Below, piece after piece: positions 62,348 to 64,000 of a stretch of DNA of 64,000 nucleotides. Source of the DNA: Bacteroidetes bacterium 2013_40CM_41_45 (GTDB lineage: Bacteria; Bacteroidota; Bacteroidia; AKYH767-A; 2013-40CM-41-45); NCBI GenBank assembly GCA_002215675.1, contig NGFH01000007.1:1-64000 (forward strand), written 5' to 3'. The translations under genes and the position numbers were made by a program. The stretch's first letter is position 1. Every line of letters begins with the position of its first letter. Under the pieces are notes generated by a model, which was not told where the DNA came from, ran no database searches, and saw nothing but the letters and a program-made list of their open reading frames with translations.

Positions 62348-62688
62348 CCAGACAAGCAATCACTATGTTTTCTACATGCTTAGTGTTTTTCGGTTGTCGG
62401 GATGAAGCCGGCTAAACACAAGCGAAGCAACATCCGTAGCAGCGGGTTTTGTTTTTCACTTCCGCAACCGCCGGGTGCAAAAGCTATCACATCTTACGAT
62501 ACTTCCATTCGGTGACCGGTGTGAGAAATCACACGGAAGTAATTGGACTGGTTAATCAATGATTAAGCAGCCAATGCGTAATTATAGTTGCCAGTTAAGG
62601 CTGTGAATGTTGAGATTTACGGGACGAGCAAACAACTCCCGGCATGCTTGCATAACAATTACACCTGCTGTCAAATCCAATCAGCCCC
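62321..62688 (-). ncRNA. ssrA: tmRNA (transfer-messenger RNA)
   Basis: The minus strand begins GGGGCTGATTGGATTTGACA (62688) and ends with a T arm CGAGGGTTCAATTCCCTC and CAGCTCC, which pairs with 5' GGGGCTG over seven bases including one G-U. CCA is not encoded. The tag reading frame lies at 62592-62563: GNYNYALAA followed by TAA, if the resume codon is GGC; other Bacteroidota tags have the form GExxYALAA, so the length fits. tmRNA with SmpB rescues stalled ribosomes and tags the product for proteolysis. Its 3' end is a frequent integration target. Confidence 0.93.
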
Positions 62689-62760
62689 ATGTAAAAAAGT
62701 TTGCAAAGCTAAAGAGCAGTTTAAAGAACTGCTGCAAAGATACGACTTGAAAAGTGAAGC

Positions 62761-63147
62761 CTAATTTAGCTTATAGGGAACAATCATCTGGAACTCAGGG
62801 ATAGTGACTTTGAATTTTTTGTGATTGTCGTGTCTTATCATGGTGTAATATCCTTTCATGGTTCCCGCTTCTGACTGTAAGTGGCATCCCGATACATACG
62901 AGTATTTTTGACCCGGTTCAAGCACAGGTTGTTCGCCAACCACACCCTCTCCGTCTACTTCGTTGGTAAATCCTTTCGAATCAAAAATAAACCAATGCCT
63001 TCTGAGAAGCTGAATGACGTGTTCGCTTCGATTTTCAATTGTGATGCGGTACGCAAAAACAAATCGCTTTGCTTTCGGCACCGACTGCTCCGGAACGTAA
63101 AATGTCTCTACACTTACTTTTATTCCTGACGTTACTTCAGTGACCAT
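62761..63147 (-). CDS. apaG: ApaG-domain protein
   Basis: This 128-residue protein matches ApaG in length and motifs: VFAYRITIENRSEHVIQLLR, RHWFIFDSKG, VVGEQPVLEPGQKYSYVSGC, GTMKGYYTMI. ApaG is a fibronectin-III-like fold linked to Co/Mg homeostasis and Ap4A metabolism in enterobacteria; the molecular role is unclear. It is a backbone gene just upstream of ssrA on the same strand. Confidence 0.93.
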   Translation of the reverse strand: MVTEVTSGIKVSVETFYVPEQSVPKAKRFVFAYRITIENRSEHVIQLLRRHWFIFDSKGFTNEVDGEGVVGEQPVLEPGQKYSYVSGCHLQSEAGTMKGYYTMIRHDNHKKFKVTIPEFQMIVPYKLN

Positions 63148-63206
63148 ATTTTTTTCTCCGTTTCAAAACTAAGCAAAATTATTTCTGCGAAAGATGAAAA
63201 AAAATT

Positions 63207-64000
63207 TCAATATAATTTAACTGAGTTTATTTTTTTTATCCCCACCAATTGGTCATATCGGCTTGCCGTGGGCCGGTGATATACCAGGATGGTGTAATCA
63301 TTTTCGGTCTCGTAATGATTGCCCTCAACTATTGTTTCATCAATGACAGGAGAAGCATCTTCGAGGAAAACATAAAGGTAATTATAATAACCCTGCTTCA
63401 GAAGCATTGCTGTACGGTATGCATTTTTTTCAGAATCATAAATCATTTTGTTTTCCTGGGTGCACTGGTTCTGAGATAACATTCCGAAAACATAAAAGTT
63501 ACCATCTGTCCTCTGGAAATCATATGGAAGATTAAAATGAACCCACGCGTAGTCAGGTTCTAATTCGTCATTTTTTCCGTCATACGTTTTAACGGAATAA
63601 TATCCGTTCAGGTCATACTCCGTTGAATAGCGCTTGTACGAACGGCTTTCATCGTCAAAGAGATAAACATGATTGATTGCAGAATCTGATTGTATTTTTT
63701 GCACCCGCTCTGTAAGATAACGTAAACTGCGTATATCAAAATTTCTGTATTCGTTGCCCCCGTTAAAATCATTCCCGGTTTCGTATGAATAATCCAATTG
63801 ATTTTCCCGGAGAAAGAGCGGCTTCAACGTACTGATTGCATTGTCCCACCTGTCGTTCTGTTGTATAACGATGGTAACATCACCGAAAGGATTATCAATT
63901 TTATAATTGTCGTAAAAAACAGAGAAGTCAATTTTTTGTTTGGAGTTCCGGTCGTCAATCACTGAAGCACGGTGAACTGCTGCCTGAATGGTAAGCTTTG
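63207..64000 (-). CDS. DUF5103 T9SS plug-like protein (3' part, runs off right edge)
   Basis: The frame is open to the right edge, with at least 263 residues. Recognisable segments are TIVIQQNDRWDNAISTLKPL, NEYRNFDIRSLRYLTERVQK, WVHFNLPYDFQRTDGNFYVF and the C-terminal NDYTILVYHRPTASRYDQLV, which belong to the DUF5103 (type IX secretion system plug) family. The internal GTG at 63962 is not the start: in-frame codons continue upstream (LTIQAAVHRASVIDD). It is typical of Bacteroidota with T9SS. Confidence 0.87.
   Translation of the reverse strand, partial: KLTIQAAVHRASVIDDRNSKQKIDFSVFYDNYKIDNPFGDVTIVIQQNDRWDNAISTLKPLFLRENQLDYSYETGNDFNGGNEYRNFDIRSLRYLTERVQKIQSDSAINHVYLFDDESRSYKRYSTEYDLNGYYSVKTYDGKNDELEPDYAWVHFNLPYDFQRTDGNFYVFGMLSQNQCTQENKMIYDSEKNAYRTAMLLKQGYYNYLYVFLEDASPVIDETIVEGNHYETENDYTILVYHRPTASRYDQLVGIKKINSVKLY

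Overview
The window looks like a piece of a Bacteroidota chromosome. Evidence: C-terminal type IX secretion (T9SS) sorting domains, a DUF5103 T9SS plug-protein gene at the right edge, promoters of the TTG-(20 bp)-nnnnTTTG kind, A-rich start regions with few Shine-Dalgarno motifs, giant HAMP-repeat and CheB-CheR hybrid kinases, and a class I lanthipeptide locus with Bacteroidota-type double-glycine leaders. Genus cannot be fixed from what is visible.

Layout. 1-2.6 kb: 5' part of a large secreted Ig-like repeat protein (minus strand, runs off the left edge). 3.5-22.5 kb: signalling-rich backbone with a REC-PAS-HK-REC-Hpt kinase, a lone receiver, a CheB-CheR-PAS-HK fusion, a DUF2238 membrane protein, a GT51 peptidoglycan glycosyltransferase with a long AsmA-like N-terminal region, a ferredoxin-reductase-like flavoprotein, a REC-HK, and a 2235-residue kinase with a dozen near-identical 92-residue HAMP modules. 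22.8-44.2 kb: a copper/heavy-metal island, all on the minus strand: outer-membrane protein with metal-binding tail, HMA-AraC regulator, multicopper oxidase fused to a CopB-like barrel, DUF3347 protein, CPH-type P-ATPase, two CusB-like adaptors, CusC-like channel, CusA split into two overlapping frames, HMA protein, and two small Cys/His-rich proteins. Surface and ATP-grasp cargo genes sit among them. 44.3-45.5 kb: an integration scar (copy of the tmRNA 3' end, decayed tRNA-Arg, small zinc-ribbon protein). 45.5-61.6 kb: a lanthipeptide-like RiPP locus with a lanC-lanB-lanT operon, a GNAT acetyltransferase, eleven precursor peptides in two arrays (three precursors are under 60 residues), and two paralogous TPR-histidine kinase/LuxR response regulator pairs. 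62.0-62.3 kb: a truncated two-component propeller gene. 62.3-62.7 kb: ssrA (tmRNA, minus strand). 62.8-64 kb: apaG and a partial DUF5103 gene.

How it fits together. The last 21-28 bp of ssrA occur three times in direct orientation (22790, 44338, 62320). They divide 22.8-62.3 kb into two adjacent segments, one copper-related and one RiPP-related. The simplest reading is two tandem genomic islands accreted at the tmRNA 3' end; no integrase gene is visible. The RiPP segment is itself built from a segmental duplication: each half consists of a T9SS-domain remnant, a minus-strand precursor array and a plus-strand kinase/regulator pair, with a conserved divergent promoter/operator (aacctgtttcagttat-like) between precursors and kinase. 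The model is that each TPR kinase/LuxR pair controls its adjacent precursor array and itself, and that LanB and LanC dehydrate and cyclise the Cys/Thr-rich cores and the C39-peptidase ABC transporter cleaves after Gly-Gly and exports. This is inference from gene content and DNA motifs.
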